From: Steinernema hermaphroditum
Lineage: Eukaryota; Nematoda; Chromadorea; Rhabditida; Steinernematidae
DNA length: 64,000 nucleotides
Assembly: GCA_030435675.1 (NCBI GenBank)
Contig: CM059621.1
Span: 8,866,001-8,930,000 of the forward strand
Direction: 5' to 3'
Below the pieces are notes generated by a model that ran no database searches, had not been told where the DNA came from, and worked only from the letters and a program-made list of their open reading frames with translations. The translations under genes and the position numbers were made by a program. Of this stretch, positions 60,549 through 64,000 are shown in pieces (the first letter of the stretch is position 1; each line of letters starts with the position of its first letter).

Positions 60549-63500
60549 ATGGACGAAGAATCGATGGAGGTCGAGGATGTTGGAGACCCTCTGGTCTCCG
60601 TAATCGATCTCCGCGAGGCCCTCCGGGACGGAACGTTCCTGGACAAGCTTGATCGCTTCGAGGACAACGAACTGCGGCTGTTTGTGCCCTACTTGGCCAG
60701 CGAAGCCTTCTCGTCGGGGTCGTGCGCCTCGACTTCAAATCCGCAATTGGTAGAAGGCAGTGTGGAATCCTGAGAATTACTTTTTTGCGCGTTCAGGTAA
60801 CTCTCCGGCGCCGATTACATCGATTTCCCTCCGGAAACTTCTTCCTGCAACTAACAGAAGGCATCGACATCCAGAAACTCGTCGAGGAATCTCAAGTCCT
60901 GGCCACCAGCGAAACGGCCGCCCCCAAGTTCTTCAAGACCAGCTTCGAAACCGCAGATAGTGCCACGAAGTTGAAGCTGATCGCCACTTACGTTCTGTTC
61001 AAAAGTAATTACGAGTCTTCTGATCCGACCTATGCCGAGCGTGCTCTCTTTCAGCAAATCAAAACGAATCCAATAAGAATCTGGCCAACTTCGAATCGTT
61101 CAACCCTTTCGATGTCGCCGTGCACCAAGACGAAGTCACTACCATCTTATCCATCTTGTTCGGAAAGTGTTGTCACCTTATCAAGCCTGTGAAAGTGGTT
61201 CGACTACTGATGCACCACGAGGAAGGACTCCGCCTGTTCGAAGCCGTTAGTATTCACTTCTTTGGCAATATTAAAACTGCACCGTCATTTAGATAATCTT
61301 GAACTCTCCATCACTCGATCTCCCAGAAGTACTTACTGCGCTACTTGGAGCAGAAGCAATTAGTGAAGCCGAAAAGATCCTAAATCAGAAGAAAATCTTC
61401 ATCAAGAAGGTTCACAGAAAGAGTTCCGATGTTCTAAGTCGAAAGTTTGTTTTAGTTGCTGTCCTTGGATCGGCGACTGCCGTATGAAATCCTCCAGCGG
61501 TTGCGAGATCGAGTCGAAGCTCACTTCATTCTCTTCATGGACATTCTGACGGAGATGATTCCAGTGCAGGACTTCGTGATCCAAGCACTGTCGACTCTGC
61601 TGCAGGAAGATCGGAAATTGGTTCAATTTATGCGCAAATCTGCTCAACAAAAGCGCTCTCTGAAGTTCATGAGCCGGTTGGACAACGTTGTTCACGAAGC
61701 CACCGCCAGTCGACTGTCCAAAGTGGACTCTGAACGGCTCATGGTGCTCATCGCGTTCGTGCTGTGCTCCAACTTCAACAAATTGATCAGCAGCGATAAA
61801 CTCGATAACTGGATCAAGTTCCTAACCCACTTCAACGCTTCCTTCTCTCTGCGCCATTTGAGGATTGCTCTGGCGGCTATTTGTGCATGCAATTCAACTT
61901 CTGGGTAGGCCTGTTCCTATTCATCGACATCTCTTACAAATTCTCTCTGCAGGGCTCAGTTTGAGTGTTCGGTGACCACGTTCTTCCAGCAGCTAAAGCG
62001 CCTCGTTTTTTCGGATTCTACGCAATACGCCTCCTTGAATCAGTTGATGCTCTTGCTGGCTATCCATTTCAACAAGAGAAACGAGGAACAGATCAATTTG
62101 CTGCTATCCAGCGAACTCGGCTTCAGTGTTCGCTAACTTGTTCGTTCTCCTGGAATGACAGTTTTCGTTTAGGTCTCGGTGAACGTCCGAGGGACAACCA
62201 TTCGAACGCTGTACCTTAGGCACGCGATGACCGAGAGGGACGTAGTAGAAAGTGCCACCAAGATCAGTGTGACTCGTGGCCTCACGGAGCACACGTCAGG
62301 TTATCTTCCTGCGCACTGTATCAACCATCTGCTGCTGGGAAAGACGTTTTCGAAACACCAAGTCGGGATTCAGGTAGTCCACCCACTGCTTCGGTTTTTT
62401 AATTCGCATATTTCAGTCATGGATTCAAAGGCAGCTGCTGGAGTGCCGGGACCCTATCCACCCCATTATGGGAGAGCTTTTGAGTTCTTATGCATCCAGC
62501 TGTGTTCCGTCAGTCGAGTCGGCATCTTGTAACGTCCCGCTGAGCGACGATTTTCTAAAAGTACGCAAAAATGCCGCTGCCACTCATGATAATCATTTTT
62601 CCAGGATGTGTTTTCTGGCGACATTTTCGATCCTTTGAAACGCGCAACCAGAGTCCTTTGCTTGCACTTTGTATTTGCCTACACAAAACAACACCACAAG
62701 TTCATGATGAAGACGACTGTCAGGGAACTGAAGAGGCCGGGAGCACCGCCGGATCCCAACGCCCTGGCTTATGCGCAGCTGGATGATCTCGTGTGGCATC
62801 GCCAATCGTACACAGAGACGATTCTTCCCATCATCCCTATCCGATATCTGCTGAGTGTAGTTGAAGCGGCTCCTGAGAATTACCGGCCGATTAGAGCAAA
62901 ATTGATCAATACGGTATCGCATTTTATGCCGTACATGCTCCCTGACATCGATGCGTTGCTGGCGGGAGATAGTGCATTCCTGGACGGCGGATTCGAGTAA
63001 GTATTGCCGATACGTATGCGTTCACGTTGCGAACCTTTTCAGTTCCCTGGCTTCCCGTGTCTCCAGCGCCAAACTAATCGCCGCCTTTGACCAAATCGAA
63101 AGAACAGGGGACAACACCGCTATCTGTCAGCTCCTCAGCCACCTGGAGCACGCGCCTGTCCGTACTCTGTCAAGGTTGCAGCCGGCGATATGCCACGGGA
63201 TGAAGAGTACTCTCGATGAACGGACTTCTGAGTGGGTGGTCGAAGTCGTCACCAATCTATGGAAACAGCTGGAGATGATTCAAACGAGGAAACTGTACGA
63301 CGAAACAATCAAGAAGTGGATAGTGCTGAAGAACGTCAACTCTCAAGCGGTCATCGAACAACCTCTTCTGCTGTTCCGTTGCGACAAACGCGTGCTGCAT
63401 AGTGCACACCATCTGCAGTGTTTGCTTAGAATGTTGAACTTCTTCTTGTCGGCATGCCACGCGAACTTCCACATCAAGAAGGAGAAAGCTCGCAAAGAGT

Positions 63501-64000
63501 TGGTCACCTCTGCTTCTCGATTTCAATGGCTTCTTCTTTTAGTGAAGAAGACGATGATCCTGTGAGACTAATGCATGCCTTGACAGGCGCGCAGTACTCG
63601 GCTATAGTGCAGGTCCTCATTTCCATCTGCAATAACGCCTCGGAGCGCGTCCAGAAGGTCGTCGGCTCACAGATCCACCGCATGTTCATCGCTGAGCCAC
63701 AAGTATCTCGACTCGTGCACTACCAAACCTACCCGCTGCACTTGGTGCCCGTGGTTGTGAAGAACGTCCCCTCTATGCACATCATGATCGAGCACGTACC
63801 GGAACTCTTCATCAGCCCGAAAATACAAAGAAGGATATTTGGGATCGTGCTCATGGTCGAGCTGGCGCATCAGGTGACTTTTCTTCGCGTGTTCCCCAAA
63901 TAATCGCTTGTTTCAGTACAAAATCCCGGCGTCGCTGGTGAAGATAGAACTCATTCTCGACGTCATCCACACTCTTCTGGCCTACGTGTCCACGGACTAT
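60549..64000 (+). CDS. INTS2: Integrator complex subunit 2, 3' end off the window
   Basis: Twelve exons are seen: 60549-60749, 60797-61004, 61055-61245, 61293-61409, 61456-61904, 61953-62127, 62173-62373, 62417-62560, 62605-62996, 63043-63498, 63543-63873 and 63917 to the edge. Introns are 40-49 nt. The sequence aligns with human INTS2 in order: NELRLFVPYLASEAF near the start, TSGYLPAHCINHLLLGKTFSKHQV plus SWIQRQLLECRDPIHPI in the middle, QPLLLFRCDKRV, and MFIAEPQVSRLVHYQTYPLHL with VPSMHIMIEHVPELF late. About 1,000 residues are present; the human protein is 1,204, so only the last part is missing. It is an alpha-helical scaffold of the Integrator complex, which processes snRNA 3' ends and terminates promoter-proximal polymerase II. 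Phases match at every join. Confidence 0.93.

Overview
The window is eukaryotic nuclear DNA from a small-genome animal, most likely a nematode. Genes are split by very short, uniform introns (mostly 36-49 nt, GTGAGT or GTAAG donors, TTTCAG acceptors). The diagnostic genes are a patched-related (PTR) transporter-like protein, a Schnurri/SMA-9 zinc-finger protein with a long polyglutamine tract, a TRA-3/calpain-5 protease, a Shaw K+ channel, and polyubiquitin with Ala at position 19 (as I recall for C. elegans ubiquitin). Several housekeeping genes have a splice acceptor at or just before the start codon with no upstream coding exon, as expected of spliced-leader trans-splicing. I do not name a species. 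All exon models were joined by hand from reading frame, splice signals and protein similarity; in every complete model the exon lengths sum to a multiple of three.

Layout. 0-13 kb: PTR (-), an unrecognised five-exon gene (+), calpain-5/TRA-3 (-), an atypical dual-specificity phosphatase (-) and a secreted cysteine-rich Ly6-like protein (-). 14-24 kb is a dense block: neprilysin-like M13 peptidase (+), NAA38-type Sm protein (+), LACTB2 endoribonuclease (-), TFIIE-alpha (-), PPIL3 cyclophilin (+), MALSU1/RsfS ribosome factor (+) and a four-unit polyubiquitin gene (-). 24.4-27.4 kb is AT-richer repeat DNA with hairpins, tRNA-like elements, inverted and direct repeats. 27.4-33.6 kb is a gene desert upstream of the Shaw channel (+). 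35.7-40.7 kb holds four close minus-strand genes (TMEM229-like, C7orf25-like, WDR83, MARVEL-like four-helix protein), possibly partly polycistronic. 42.7-50.8 kb: a secreted PAN-domain protein and sma-9 (both -). 51-57.6 kb is mostly non-coding. 57.7-64 kb: a phospholipid phosphatase (-), a ten-cysteine Ly6-like GPI protein (-) and INTS2 (+), which runs off the right edge.

The genes are a normal mixed metazoan neighbourhood, not a pathway cluster. NAA38, TFIIE-alpha, INTS2, MALS1/RsfS, PPIL3 and polyubiquitin are general gene-expression machinery; PTR, M13, PAN, Ly6, Shaw and LPP are membrane or secreted proteins. I did not find a clear novel multi-gene system. The best leads are a TACCGTA/TACGGTA word enriched in short introns and intergenic DNA, a palindrome-rich repeat island, a dimeric intron-bearing duplication in polyubiquitin, and the unrecognised gene at 3.3-4.4 kb.
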